64,000 nt of DNA from Brachyhypopomus gauderio (Eukaryota > Chordata > Actinopteri > Gymnotiformes > Hypopomidae): the NCBI RefSeq assembly GCF_052324685.1, contig NC_135212.1, positions 26,599,915 to 26,663,914 of the forward strand. Direction: 5' to 3'. The first letter of the stretch is position 1, and each line of letters opens with the position of its first letter. A program made the translations under genes and the position numbers. The notes beneath the pieces are model-generated. The model worked only from the letters and a program-made list of their open reading frames with translations, ran no database searches and was not told the DNA's origin. Below, piece after piece: positions 27,046 to 42,420 of this stretch.

Positions 27046-30000
27046 ATGGAGGCTCAGGGAGGGGCAGGTAGCCCAGGTAAGGACCCTCTCTCCTCCTGAC
27101 TCATAATGTCTGCTGCATCTTTGCTGAACTCACTGTCTCTGAAGGGTCAGTGGTATAAATGTCATTTAGAATTTTGTGTACCCTGGGCCAGATGGCCCAT
27201 CTATTTCCTACATTTGTGGGATCTATTTTCAGAATGAGTAGAGGGAAAACTGTATCAGAAAAAAGGCAGACATTGTTGCCAGCTTGTGTCACTACTGGGC
27301 ATCTTTTAGGAACATTTATAATTTCACTGAATCGAACAACTAGTAGCATTATCAGCAGGTGCATTTCTTTACCCAGCAGTGTCATTCTGAATCACCTTAT
27401 GTAGGGCTCTTAGGCTCAGAAGTCTAGTGCCTCCTACATAATAAAAACTCGTTCTGGCTTGTTTTAATGTCATCGGCCATTTCTTGTCACAGTTGAAAAA
27501 ATACCCATTTGAAAATGAACAACTTGAAAACTCTGAAAATCGTTACATTTTATGGAGCATTGATGTTAACATTGTGTAAAGTGTTGTTTTGGAAGCAATT
27601 ACCAAGCTGACTGGCCGGTAGGAGGGTCGTGTCAGGGTCAGTCGTGCATGAGCCGCTGTGGGTCATGCAGCCGCTCGCTGCTGTTTCAAAGAGAAGCCTG
27701 TCTCAGCCCATTCTACTGTAGCCCACAGTGAACCACAGTGAGGATAACACAGATTATGGTTATTGTGGAGGGCAGAGATTGCCTGAGGTACTAATCCAAT
27801 CTGCCTGTGATCTCTTCTGAGAGAGAGGGAGGCTCTGTAAGCAGGTGAACTCCTAGATTTAATCTTATCGTGCTGCCTTTTTTAACCCTGCAGTTTAAGA
27901 ATAATGTGCTGTTTATAAATACTCAAATAACTTGAATGAGTAGTCAGGTAACAGAAAGGTAACAAACCAAGTGGAGTTGCTTCAGAGAGACTGCTGTTGT
28001 AGACGTGACATTATATGTGTAATAGCTGCTGAAATGTTTTCAAATAATAATTATTTTTAAATCTAAATTTTGAATTGCATCACCAGTGGTCAACAACGTC
28101 ATTACACTTATTGCCTGTAGTGACTGGGATCTGTACACACTTCTATTGGTACATGGAAATGTGTTTGGCTGTGGTAAAGACAGAGCAAAACTATCTAAGA
28201 CCCATGAAATTAAAGTGTCAGTGGACACAGTTAGAACAGAGGAGGTGTAAGAAGACTTTTTAAATCAGAAATCCACAACATAAAAAAAAATGTGACAACC
28301 ACCATGGCAGCAATATGTGATTTACATATGAAATGTAAAATTTCATTTCATTTTTAGTATTTAAACGCAAGAACATCACCTTCCACACAATGTTAAATCC
28401 TTAGTACAAGCTAATAATATTCTGAATTATGTCTAAAAATAATTTTAATAATAACAGTGGTAAAAGAAGCGTATAATTGTTCGACTGCTTTTGGAAGCCA
28501 CTGCCATGCTTGCGGGGTCAGTTGGTGAAGACTTCTGGCTTTGCCATCAGGAGACTACAGTGGAGCCCAAGTGCCTCAGCATGTTTTGATTACACCGCAA
28601 AACTGATTGATTGATGGCCTGCTGCAGGTCTCAGTTCCAGGCTGAAATCAGAATCCATCTTGTTTTATCCACTCAGGCTCTGTCCTCAGATCAGCAATGC
28701 TGTGAACAGAAGTTTCTGTGAACAGAAGATTCATAGTGAGGCGATACTTCACTACTATTATGAGTTCAAAGTCTCCTCCTCTCAATTTTAGACAGATTTG
28801 GCTACATAAAAAAGTTTATACATTGAGTGACCATATTTCAGGGTTCCAAGGCATTTTTGCAGGTATGTTTCACTTACAGATCTACCAAAAGATTGGAGAT
28901 GAGACTGCTGCACCATAAAGACGTTAAATGCATGTTAATGGACACAGGTCCCCCTGGGAGGAGTGAGTGATGCCAGACAGGACACTTCACTCCTGCTGTC
29001 CTACACCTCCTCTCTACAGGGCAGCAGAACCACTGAGGTGGTGGCAGTCCAGCCATGAGAGAGAGAGAGAGAGAGAGAGGAGAGTAGAAAGAGGAAAAAC
29101 AGGGGAGATCAGAGACCCAGTGAATTTGAAACATACATTATGTTGTATATCATATATCATATTCCATCATATTTCATATCATATTTTGCATTTTGTTGTT
29201 GATTAAACATGAAACTCACCATCATTTCTGCAAATGCTGCATAGTTGTATTTCATGCCCAATTAAAAAGGCAGTTGTGTAAAAAGGTTAAAAAAAAAAAC
29301 ATAATTTTGATGCCAAACTCAATGGTGGAGTAATTTTCTATTCAAGGGATCTAGAGGATGTGATGCAATGATTCAGGGATTATTAATAAAACATTCTGTT
29401 TTGGATTTTCAAGGATAATACATGAAAAGAGGATAGCCCAGAAAGAGAATAGATGGAAGATAAAATTCCCACAACACCCTCCAGCAAAGAATTTTAGGTG
29501 CAGGAAATTGATCTCAAACATGAGCTTTGTTTCTATTTCTACTAAAGCGAGGATTAAATGTTAGGTTTTATGTTTCAAAGGCACTAGCCATGATATTACC
29601 ACAGTCCTTCTTACATACAAGTATTTTCTTTTCATACTACATGTAATCATACTGCATGTAATCATAGTGATGCTTCCGAGTTGCAGTACACCAGTTGCAG
29701 AGGTGTAAAGAATTCCCTGATCATTTGTGTGATTCCGTAGCAGATCCCAACACAGATGTTCAGAAACTGCTGAAGCCCTCCAGCTCAGGAGAACTGTCCA
29801 AAGAGCCGTCCCATCATGCCATGGGTGAAGACGAGAGCTGCACTTTTGGACACATCTCAGGCCTGCTGCATGTCGTGGAGAAAAGACGTAAGTGCAAAGA
29901 TAGAAAAAAGGATACAAGGGGGTTCTGCCATGTTGACGTAATGCACATCTTCACCCTGGTGGAAAACACAAGCCAAACAAGCCAAAGAACAGCGAATACA

Positions 30001-30897
30001 GCAGGGCTGCTCACCAGCACAGACCATCTGCTTCACTACTGTAGGACTGATTCAGAACAGATGTTGGCCATTTTTAAAAACAAATTTACATCACAATGTA
30101 AGAGTCTTGGACTATATTGTACTGTCAGTGGAATACTTTTTAAATTTCTTTTTTCAGATTGTCTGAACAATCTGAAGGCTATATAATGGAATAATGAGAA
30201 AAGGAAAGTTTTTTTTTAGAAGGGTGTCACTAAATATAGACCACTTATAGTTTAATATTTATTTAGTTGTTTTCCTACTTGGCAGAAAGCAAACGTCTAC
30301 AATAAGACAGATGCTGTGCAAGGAGTCTCTCAGGCCATTAACCAGCTGGAAGCGCATTCGTTTGTCATGGCTTAACAAGACAAGTAAACAATTTTAAGAG
30401 CGCAATTGGACAAAAGCAAACGTGGTACGGCACACTGGAGTCCTTGAGTCCAGGCGCATGGCTGTATCAGTCACACCGGTGCCTTGCAAAATCCCCTGAG
30501 TCTTATATTAGAAAGGCAGAAGAGAAGGGCTGGTGGCAGGAGGATTCTGTAAGGCCAGACCCAGCTGGGTGGGATTAATCTGGGCTGGAGCCTGTGGACA
30601 GATCTCCTCCCTCCCCCACTGATCCTGGGAGACTTGCCTTAAGGCATTGCAGGCTCCAGCCAAATTTGTACTCACTGTCCACTATGACTTGTTCCCCATG
30701 CCCAGGACTAAAAAGGATCCATTGTGTGTGGATAGAAGAAGCACACTCTGTCTCTGTGGTACTGGGACCAAAGGAACCGTTGGTACAAGGCAGCCTTTAT
30801 CCATCGAGTCTCATAACACACATCCAGGCTAGAAGGAGTGCAAAGCCCCCACTGTCTGATCTCACTCTGGATGGATCGGGACCAGCACCTGCCATGC

Positions 30898-30938
<41 letters not shown>

Positions 30939-33900
30939 AGATTTGCAGCTAATACTGCAATACCCACAATTCAGAAGGTTGCAATATGCAAATGAGCATA
31001 ACAAATATTCTAGATTAATAAGCATTTACATTAATCAAAAAGAACAAATAATTTTGGTTAATATATTGCAGTTATTAACACAGTCCAGTCTTAAACCATT
31101 CCATGCATTCACAGTATCGATGTAGTGTCTATGTAATATTTGGATCTACATCATGTAGCCCTACTACAAGATTTACTGAGATTTATAAAATATGTTGTAC
31201 TAGTATGAACTACAAATAAAATCAGCAGTGATGCATTGAGTGTATTCATAACTTAAACAACAAGGGTGAAATCATTTTCAATTATTTATACATTTGCTGA
31301 TACAAATACATTTTGCTGACCTTTTCCTGAACATGTGGCTTTCACTGGTTTTCAATGAATACCAATCAGAGTCAGTGCTGCTGGGGAAACTGATGTGTCC
31401 CCTTTATTGGAACTGTCTTTATCTGTAAATGATCTGCTGTGTGGCTCTTCACTAACTCACTAGCTTGTCCTGCGTCTCTGTTCCTCACTACTGGCTGGTG
31501 GAGCTCCATTGCAGGGTACTGCAGTGTAAAGTTACGGCCAGAACTCCCATTGAGGCAACCAAAGTCTAGCCAACCGGACACAGTGTTCTCCCTGAAGAAG
31601 TCTGATTTCCCACATCGTCTTCTACGTCTTCTCTATTTCATCAGCAGAGCATGCTCAGAAGCTGCATGCCTCAAACAGTCTGAAGCAGGCTGGACCAGAG
31701 CCTGGTACCATGGCTACCATGTTACCGTGGCACTGTGAAGCTGTGTAAGAGGATGTGCAATAGCAGATCACTGAAGCATATAGCTGTTTTTTTTTTGTTG
31801 TAACAGAAGATGAAACACACAAACAGAGCAGAAGAGATTCAAATTACAGTCTGCAAAAAAAAAAAGAAACTTACAGATTAAATAGAATTTACAAGTAGCA
31901 AAGCAGAGCCCAATAAAACACTAAACAGATGTCAGTAAGGGGCACAGAAGTAAAGGTGTGTGAGCAGTGTGAGCTCACGCAGAACATACTCTTTTGTTCT
32001 GTTTTCACTCACAATTTGCTGTTATGGGAGCGGACTCCATTTTCCACCTCCCACAGACCTTGCTGGGAGGTAAAATGTGTTACTGATCAATTATTCAGGG
32101 AGAGGCGGGGGGGGGGGGGGGGGGGGGGGGGGTTGCTCAATGACAAATAAAATAAACAATTTGGTGGCAAATAGGAGCAATACCTGTTTGCAAATGTGTA
32201 AGAAGATAAATAATGCTCTCATTGAATCTGGATCTTAAATCGAATTCACTCGCTGCTTTTTCACTCTTCACTCATCTTGATTTTTCGCCACTCTCTCTCC
32301 TACCCCCTCCCGCTTAGTGAGAGACAGCCGTGGGCGAGTCTCCTGGGAGAGCTCATCTAGGGGTGTATCTCCCTCTCTTTCTTTCTCTCTCTTTACAGAC
32401 ATGCACACCCACACATACTGGCACCCCCCTATGCACACTAAGGTGTAACCCATTATAAAGAGCCTCTCCCTCCACATACTAAGAAGTCCCCGTTCCTAAA
32501 GTGTAAACGTTGTGAAATTATTACTGTGTTGTTACTTTGTATAATAACTGGTACAAACTGAGATTATTTGTGTCTCATGCAGGCTTTCAGACATCAGATG
32601 TTATGTTGTTAACCTGCTGTGTTGCAGGTTGTTTATCACATGGTTCATGGACACTTTGCTATGTTAGTTGAATCTGACAATAAAGTCAGTAGAGTGTTGG
32701 ACAGCTGACTCTCATTAATATTTAGGCTAACATGGATGTTGCTGAAATGTCTTTTTCTATTTACGTGTGATAAACACAGGAGTGTTTATCTCCCTTCTAC
32801 TGGTAACATGTTCCATGTTCAACCATGAGTGCTACATTACCTCCACTGCTCAGTCTAGCCTGATCACCTCAGTGTGGTTGAAAACAATACCTTGATCCTC
32901 AGCTGACATGGCGACTAGTTCATACAAGATCATAACCACAATGAGGAATTTGCTAAATGCAGGACTACATGACTACTAATGATGCAGCGGGACCATGTCA
33001 CAGGCAGATGACCGAATACAGCCCAGTGATTCCTTACCATTTTCATATTCATTATCATAATTGCTGCCCTCGAGGTCTCAATGGCAGGTGGCTACTCTTT
33101 AGTGTCACCCAGTCATAGCAAGACCTTCACTGGGCCACCTTCAATGCAAAATGTTTTTTGCTAGCTTATAAATAGATATATGCGTATGCTACTGGATCAT
33201 ACTGGTACCCTCAGCAAAGTAATGTACATGAAACCTGTGACTCCTGTTCTGTCTCTGATCCACACTGCAGGGGATGAACATCTGTTAGGTTCCTTCAGAC
33301 ACTGTCCTCTTGTCTCACTGTCTTTCTGTCTACCTGTCCTCCTGTTACTGTCTTTTTGTTTCACTGTCCTCCTGTGTCATTGTCTTTCTGTCTCACTGTC
33401 CTCCTGTGTGACTGTCTTCCTGTCTCAAGGTCCTCCTGTGTCACTGTTATCACTGGTAAAGATGACAATGAAAACATTAGAGCCGCCATATGATGCTTTG
33501 ATGATTCAGCTGCAACCACTAGAAGTGTCAGTGACTGTTGAAAGGTCTGTTATATGTCAGTGAAGTCTGCCTGCTCTGTAAATGTTATTTAATGATGACC
33601 GACCTGCTGCTTTATGGGTGATCAAGTGGTCTTTTAATTTCAATAACTCACAGCAGAATCATTGTACATAGGATTTTAATTGAATAAAACTAGCAGGTTT
33701 ACATTTCATGTGGTTTGGGTTTATGTTGTGTTGGCAATAGTAACGATCCTGGATACTGAGCAACCTCTTCTGTTCTATTAATTCTCTCTCTTATAGATTC
33801 ATTTTGTCTTGGTTAAAGTGTCATTGATTTTTTATCAATGCCACCACTATATTTAACATAGCCATGCTGAGAGGGATTAGCCTTCAGCATAGTAACAGAT

Positions 33901-36900
33901 GAGTCCAGAAATAAAGGCTCTCGTTCAACCTCTGACTACAACAGGAAAGAAAAGCCGTATTAATGCTGAAATATGTCCTCTATAGGGCACAACACCTGCT
34001 TTGCATTCTAAAGCTGATCCACAATGGAACAGCACTGGGATATAAAGACTTGGGGAACCCACATCTGTGTTTTCTTTCTAATTGCATTAGACTTGCTCTT
34101 TGTGCATACAATGTCCATGTTTAAAGTGTATCCTATGAATACAGTTTCAAAGTCCTGTTTACGACTTCATTTTGCCAGACTTTCCCCCCTTTGTTATGTA
34201 AAATGGGTCATCCTCACTTTGTGAAAAGCTTATGTAAGCTTTTATTCTAAGCAGTCAGAAAACTGAAGCCCCTCCCACACAATCCACATTCTTGCTTTCT
34301 CACCGTCTTTGAGTCTGCGCAACCTAGCGAGCTAGCGAATGAAAGCCAAACATAATTTGTCTTTGGGACGGTTCTTTTAAGGACACACAGCTGCATTGTC
34401 AAACTGAAAACCTGATAATCATTTTAGTTCATTCTACATGTACTAAAACATTAAACCAAATCAATTATTTAAAAGTTTTCTAAATGTTTAATACAATATA
34501 AAACTTCAGTAATATAAATTTTTTCATGTATACAGTACATGACCCAACCAAGATGGGCTGAAAGCATGAGGGATCTCTGAGGGTATTACAGTTCAGCTGA
34601 GCCTGTTGAGTAGGTGTGGCAGGACAGAAGGAGACCAGCCAGGACAACAGAGACGAGTGAACCTGGATATGAGTCAGTAGAAGGAGCTGTAGGAGGAGTA
34701 GGAGGAGGAGCAGTAGGAGGAGTAGGAGGAGGAGTTGGAGGAACAGTAGGTGGAGCTGTAGGAGGAACAGTAGGTGGAGCTGTAGGAGGAGCAGCAGGAG
34801 GAGGAGTTGGAGGAGCTGTAGGAGGAGGAGTTGGAGGAGCAGTAGGAGGAGCTGTAGGAGGGAGAAAGGTGGGAAGAGGCAGGAATCGATGTAAATAACC
34901 CTCCGAAAAAAGTAACAGCAAACACTTTAAAAACCTTCCCGCTTAATGAAGTGTGTGCTGGATCATGTAGCCAGGAGCAGAGTGGAGCTCCTCTCTCTGT
35001 TACCCATCACCAGACACCCAGCTGGGGCGCAGCGCTCCTCACTGCCCAGGGCCCTACTTTAATGATTTGGGAGATGCTGTTCCAGACTAAATACAAAAAG
35101 AAGCTATTTAAAACGCTGTTTGCTTATTTCACCTCCATTTTAGAAAAACAAAGTTCACCAAGAGTACACCAGTGTCTAATCCACAGTGGCTATGTCCTTT
35201 TGCAGAGCCCTTGAGCAGTGTCTCATCCCTGGAGGTACACTTTGACCTGCTGGATCTGACAGAGCTCACGGACATGTCCGACCAGGAGCTGGCTGAGGTC
35301 TTCGCTGATTCAGATGACGAGAACCGCAATGAATCACTTGGAAGTGAGTGTGTGCATGTCTCTGAATGCAGCTCTACCAAACAGGAAACTTCATCAGTGA
35401 GTGACAGGAAGAGACATTTGGGAGGCATTCCATGTCACCACCAGAGTGTAACATCACTCATTTGATTAAGAGATACCAAAGACATCAAAGTGAGATCTGC
35501 TTTTAGATGGAAAAATGCAAGGACAAGAACCTTATAAGTGCAGAACATCTGATGGACACTTACACTAAAGTAGCTGTACAGGGATCTCCACCTCAGACAC
35601 CAGAGGAGTACTGATTTAGAAACAAAACACAATTCTAACCATCTCACAGACGGTTTCAACATCTACATCAATAATCACCAGTAGATTAGACAGCAGTAGA
35701 TTTCATTAGATTTCCATAGTACTCATTTTCCTCTGTAAGCTCTCTCTCTATATATGTACACCATATTTTCTGGACTATAGAGCGCACTTTTTTTAAAAGA
35801 TACAGGTCGATGGCCTGTCTGCTAGGAATTGCTGCCTGACACACCTCCACCAATGCCTTGATCTAGTGTGCTTTCGATGCACCCCTGGGCATGAGCAGGT
35901 CATTAGCTGGGGACCACCAGTCACAGATGTTTCGCTTCTTTAACCCCAGTACATCTCATGGTGGTGGAGCGATGGCAGGGATCCCTCCTTGCCACCCCCT
36001 GCTGATGCCCTAGTTGTTAGTGCCTCACCCCCCATCTCTCCTCCTCAGCCACAGCCAGAAACTGCCCTTCTCGGCCTCCTCTGCCAGTTCCCTCATGGCT
36101 TTCCGACGTCCAGCCCCACTGCATCTAAGGTTGTGGAGCAGGCGAGCTGCTGAGGACCCAACAAAACCCCTACACCCTATCTCAATGGGGTATGTGATGG
36201 GTTCCCAGCCAGCCTCTCTGCATTCGGCCGCAAGGTCTGATTATTTGGCACGCTTGCGCTCATTGGCAGCTTCAGTGCCCTGCTCCCACGGCACAGTGAG
36301 CTCCACCAATAGAATGGTCTTGTGTGGCGCCGACCACACGATCAAGTCTGGGCGGACTGACGTCTACACAATCTCCCTGGGGAACTGAAGTTGTCTCCCC
36401 AGGTCGACCCTCATGGTCCACTCACTGCCATGAGAGGGAACCTAATGGTGTTCTGCCTCAATATAAGCCGCACCTACAAAGTTTTTTTAATGTAAAATGT
36501 TGTATAAGCCACACCGGGCTAAAAGCCGCATACATCTACTGAACTGAATACATTTAACCGGACTGATCAGTTTCTGAACAGTGCCTGTAGCATTTCATGT
36601 GCGACAGTTTTGGCTTTCAGACGGTGTTGTGCCGAAGTCCGACTCCCCTCGTTTATCCACGCATAAATACGCTAAAGATTATATTGTCGAATTACGTTTC
36701 TATGCATAAAACAAGAGCTAGACTTTAATTATTCATCACAGCAAACGGCACGGCATTATCTATGTCCAAAGACACAAGAGTGTTAAATATTTTAAATAAA
36801 AAACACTGGCTATACCGAAGTTCACCTCTGACCACATGACTTCGCAGTATTATGTCTAAATATCTAGTTAGGACAAAACTAGAGTGCTCAATGGACTAAG

Positions 36901-37224
36901 TTATAATCACTGTAACTCCCGAATATCATTTGTAGTGTCTTTATGCGTGTGCGAATGAGGGGAGTCAGAATTTGGCACAACACATGTTGGTTTGAATAAA
37001 TTTCTCCGTCGTGCCTGCTGCTTGCATGTGCTAAATGAAAATGAGTACTTTCTTCTTTGATTTACAACTTTGACCTCCCACCTGATTCACTTTCTGCTCC
37101 GCCTCCTGACGGGTGAAGAAAAGTCTACAGAAAAGCCACACCTTAGTATAAGCCACATGGTTCAAAGCGTGGGGAAAAAAGTAGCGGCTTATAGTCCAAA
37201 AAATACGGTGTGTGTGTGTGTGTG

Positions 37225-37278
<54 letters not shown>

Positions 37279-40200
37279 TTTTAACTATTAACCACTTCTC
37301 TTTAACTGTTGCAGTTATATTTTGTCAGCATTTCACTGATGGAACAGTAACAGAAAATTGAATTGAAAGAAACAGCTTTTGATAACTGATAATTTACCAC
37401 TCAATATCAAATTCATGTCTGTTTTCTTTTAAATAGATGTTACACCTATAAAAGAACTAGCCCAGTACTAAAGACATTATTTGTCTATTTTTTAAACAAC
37501 CAGATCGAGCTTACTACTCAAGCCCCTTGTAAGACAGGGCATGGTGCCAGGACCCTGGGGAATGTCTAGGAGCTATAAAAAGAAATACTTCCCATGTCAT
37601 TGGGCAAAGTCACTCGGTGTGATGATGAGAGAATGTAGCCACACACGCTTCCCTCCTCACAGGCAGCATATAAACAGCACAGATAATAGCGCTTTGTCCA
37701 GTACAGTATGTGATTGTATGTGAGAATATGTAGGCAAATGTGGGTCACTCCAGTGTCACCGTACGTGTCTTGACACATGCTGCTGTCACTGGGTTTTTTA
37801 CCCCGGCTCCCCCCGGCTTCCGATTCGCTGTCAGATTGCCACCCCTTTAATTGCCCTCCAACCTCCTAAACGCTTTTCCTCTAATAGACTTACTAATAGA
37901 GGGGGGAGATGTCGTTTGTAAGCCTGTGTAGTGCCACACTAAACTGTACAAACTGAATTATTACCCTGAGCAATGTGATGAGGATACACCACTGCAGAGG
38001 TGAATTATGGACCACAGCTGCCATGACTACACGTGGTACCATAGTACCCAAAACCGTCATAAAAGTTTCTGTCCTACACATCCAGACAGACTCACTATTT
38101 CTGGCTGCTACAGGCAGTTGCTGCTGATGGGGAATTTATTTGACCATGGAGCCTGTTGGGATATCCACACCATTCCTCTGTACTGGTGTGAAATGGCGGT
38201 GGCATGAGTGTGCTGGGATGGTGACGCACGGTCCAAAAATGGGAGAAGCAGACTGACACATTTACAGTACTGAGGCTCTTTGAGAAGGAGTATTAATCTC
38301 AATTACACTACACTCAACCCCCATTAGCCATGCATCATCCTCTCTGCCTCTGGCAACCCTCCAACATTAGCTTAGGATTAGCATATACTGGCACTATAAT
38401 GGGATGCAGAGGTATACTGTCTATTTTTGCACATCTTTCTAAAAAAAACAACTGGTAAAACAAACTGAGGGTTTTAGTGTAACAATCATCATAGTAGCCT
38501 AATGTAAACTCTTGGTACTAATAATGGAGCTGCAGTGTTTTGGGGATCTATAGTCTGCTGTAAAGTCTAGGATCTGTAGTGTGGTATAAAGTCTGGGATC
38601 TGTAGAGTTGTGTGAAGTCTGGGATCTGTAGAGTTGTGTGAAGTCTGGGCTCTGTAGAGTTGTGTGAAGTCTGGGATCTGTAGTCTGCTGTGAAGTCTGG
38701 GATCTGTAGTCTGCTGTGAAGTCTGGAATCTGTAGTCTTTAGCACCCTTCATAAACCCCCAAGTTTGCTTGCTGCACTTGATGCATTATTTCTCCTGGTC
38801 CTGTGAGTTATGGTCACCATTAGCCATCTGTGACTGCATCTCCATACATCTCTGAGCCTTTTCCCTCCAGACTAAACAAAGGACTCTGCACTAATGCGCC
38901 ATGTCTTCTTACTCCACGAGAGACCAGATGTGTTTCGAACGAAGCCGTTATAATTTGCCTGCTCCTGCCTGCACAGGTGCACCAGCAGGAGCACGGGTGG
39001 AGGAACAGGAGGTGGAGGCAGGCTCAGAAAGCCAAATCCGCCCACTCACCGGGAGCCGAGCGCTTCACATGACATTTCAGAACAGCACTAGGCAGGCGGG
39101 TCATTGTCAAACCTGTTGTTTGGTAAACGGCAGTTTTATTTTTTGCACGTTTTATTTTGGGGTGACTATGACTAATGTTTTTAGTGGAGAGGCACGAGAA
39201 GGGAACTGCAATCGTCCTGCAGCTCCTCCTGTCTCAGCAGGACTTGTAAGACACGTTGGTCCAGCTGCGGGACCACGGCACCGTGGATGGGTGCGAGAGT
39301 GACCTTGTCTGGGACGTACCCCACACAGGGCCGCGTGCAACCACGCCGGCCCTCCAGCCGGGCACAGCCGGACTCAAGCTGTTCAACAGCTGTCAAGCTC
39401 TTCCATGGATCCTGTGCTGTTTTACACCGTCTCTCTCATCTCAGATGCCTCCGACTGCTCCACTAAGCTTCCGTGCTTATGACTTATTTCCTGAAGGAGA
39501 TTAAAAGTCACTGCGTCTTTACTTCTACCACGTCACCCAGACCATGTGAACTGAAACAAACTGATCAACTGTTGATTCAAATGTATGGTGGTCAGACATT
39601 GGAGAGTACATGCTCTCAGCTTACCAAATCTACTTCACGTCAAATCTACTGTACTTCACGTCAAATCTGCACTGGGTCGCGACACCACTGAGGAACTCTG
39701 GAATCTAGCTGGAATCTAGGCTAGTTTGAATGAATGTTCTCCTTGTGCCAGACATCTTCCTAATGATCAGCTTAAGTGTGAGATCTCAGCCAAGTGAGTT
39801 CAGCTGTTGTCACGCATCTGCTGAAATTCTGTAGTGTTAAACCAGCTTATCATCAGCATCTGCTGAATTTCAGTAGTGTCAAACCAGCTTATCATCAGCA
39901 TCTGCTGAATTTCAGTAGTGTCAAACCAGCTTATCATCAGCATCTGCTGAATTTCAGTAGTGTCAAACCAGCATCTGCTGAATTTCAGTAGTGTCAAACC
40001 AGCTTATCATCAGCATCTGCTGAATTTCAGTAGTGGAGCTGAAAGGCTGTTTGGCAAAAACAGGCAGGGCAGAGGAGATTAATTCATATTCCATTCTGCC
40101 CCTGGTGTGAATCGGGACAGAAGAGCTCAACAGGCTCTCTCCAGGAGCAAGGCTGTGTAGTGTAAACGCAACACTCCACATTATTTACAGCCAGAATCTC

Positions 40201-42365
40201 CGCACAAGAGTGCTCTCCAACTAGAGAAACATGGACATCTATGCACATGACCAAATACAAACCAAGCCAAAGTAGCACCATTCTGTTGGTTTCTGAATGG
40301 CATTCTGACATTGAGGTTGTAACAGTAACATCATTCCAGTTCAGATCCAATGCTCTATTAGAGTAACCTTTGGTTTAAAGATTTCGAGAAATATTAACAC
40401 TTGCCATGCAACAAGAGCATAAGTGACCTTCAGGTGTGCAAATATCAACATAACTGCAAAACTGAATGACAGCTGAAGCATATGTGACCTTCAGGTGTGC
40501 AAATGTCGACACGTCCTGCATAACTGAATGACAGCTGAAGGACGCAGAGTGGATACCGATATACACACAGAGGATGGCAGGAGGCACAGAACAGGGAAAA
40601 GTGAGAGGTGGCCTGTCCATATGAGACATGGCCGCTCCAACATCCATATTTATTAGCTGTCAAATATCACAAGAGCAGAGTGTACTTGAAGCAGGGCTGA
40701 TCTGAATTCAAAGCCTTGCATGATCAACCGTCACCTGTCTAAGCACACACACATGCAAAGAATACAATGATATTAAAGCCCAAGATGAAAGAATATTTAT
40801 CACTTGGAAATCTTTTCCCAAGATAAACACACGTTAAACACTATACACAAACCTGCCTGACTGATCAGGTCTGTGTATTATGTTAGTGTCTGTTCAGAGA
40901 GCAATAAAGAACCAGGTTTTAACACCCAGGTTTTCTCTCATAAATCTTTAGCAAAATCGATGAGTGGTTGTAGGGTAAGGCCTATGACAAAGAGAAATAC
41001 AACATTACCTAATTATGTAGTGATTTACATTCACTTTTGAGTTTGTTTTTTTTTTACCTTATTTAATTTTAGTATAAAAATGCAGCTGAATCCAGTTTGC
41101 ATGCTTTGTACATTAGTCAAGAGGTAATTGTATGGTGTCAGTTTCTTCTGATTCACCATGAATGAAAACTAGCAATAGAACTGGCTAAAAAAATATTCAT
41201 AGGCATCTTGCTGAAAACATTTTCAAGCCTGGGACTGAAAATTCCCCAGTGTACAGCGCCATCTTATGGCGAAAAAATGCCAAAGCTTTTCCATTTCTAA
41301 TTGGAGCAGTAACTCAGCTGACTGAATAATGGTAAATTTATTACAAATTAATTGTACTTAAAAGTGATTAGGTAAGAAAAAATCAACAAAGTGCAATCAA
41401 CTAAGAACTTGCAACAACCTTTGTAGTCCAAATACACATCCAAAATATTTATGTTAGTGCCCTTATAACATTGTTTACTTTGAGACAACAAATTTGTAAA
41501 CATATACAGTATACAGTAAGTGTGATAGAAGGGTGTCGGCTAGAATGAAAGGAAGGATCTATAGGACAGTAGTGAGACCTGCTATGTTGTATGGACTGGA
41601 GACAGTGGCACTGACAAAGAGACAGGTGAGGGAGATGGAGGTGTCTGAGATGAAGATGTTGAGATTCTCATTTGGAGTGACGAGGAAGGATAAGATCAGA
41701 AATGAGTTTATTAGAGGATCAGCACATGTAGCATGTTTTGAAGATAAATTTGAGAAGCAAGATTGAGATGGTTTGAACATGTACAGAGGGGGGAGGAGAG
41801 GTATATTGGTAGGAGGGTCTTGAGGATGGAACTTCCAGGCAAGAGGAGGAGAGGTAGACCTAAGAGGAGGTTTATGGATGCAGTGGTAGAGGATATGAGA
41901 GTGGCTTGTGTGTCAGTGGAGGACACTCAGGACAGGGCCAGATGGAGGAGTTTGATCCGCTGTGGCGACCCCTAAACGGGAATTGCCGAAAGAAGAAGAA
42001 TACAGTATACAGTAAGTTTACAGTAAGGGGGGTTTGGCATACAGTGGCTTCAGGACCCTCAGACAGAGAAGGCAGCACACACACACACACACAGTCAAAT
42101 GTCCAACAGCTCACATGTGCTGCCACATCACCATTTCTCCAGTCAAAAAGCAGGATGGCAATAGTCAGATATTATAATCATTTTTATAAATCTCAAACTT
42201 CATACTACTGGAATGCAACACTGCAAGATGTTCAAATAAGTGGGGGAATGCAATGAAGAGAAAGTACATTGTTCTGTTTTTGCTGAACCCTCTGATACAC
42301 ATGGATGCTCCAGATTCAAGAAACTGAAAGGGAGAAGCACAAAGACAGAAAAACAGTAGAGGAGT

Positions 42366-42420
<55 letters not shown>

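Larger units (their letters stand above)
29888..35205. other. dbndd1 intron 2
   Basis: This is non-coding and rich in simple repeats: (GA)n at 30901-30934, a run of 26 G at 32107-32132, a C/T-rich minisatellite near 33300-33450 and a GGAGGA minisatellite at 34675-34866. No additional gene is supported. Confidence 0.65.

Noticed and set aside
34586-34925. Long overlapping open frames of Pro-Thr, Gly-Val or Ser repeats on both strands
   Set aside because: They arise from the GGAGGA minisatellite, are open in many frames and have no start or splice support.
38553-40036. Direct repeats resembling a CRISPR array
   Set aside because: Units are contiguous without unique spacers and lie in a vertebrate intron; they are minisatellites.
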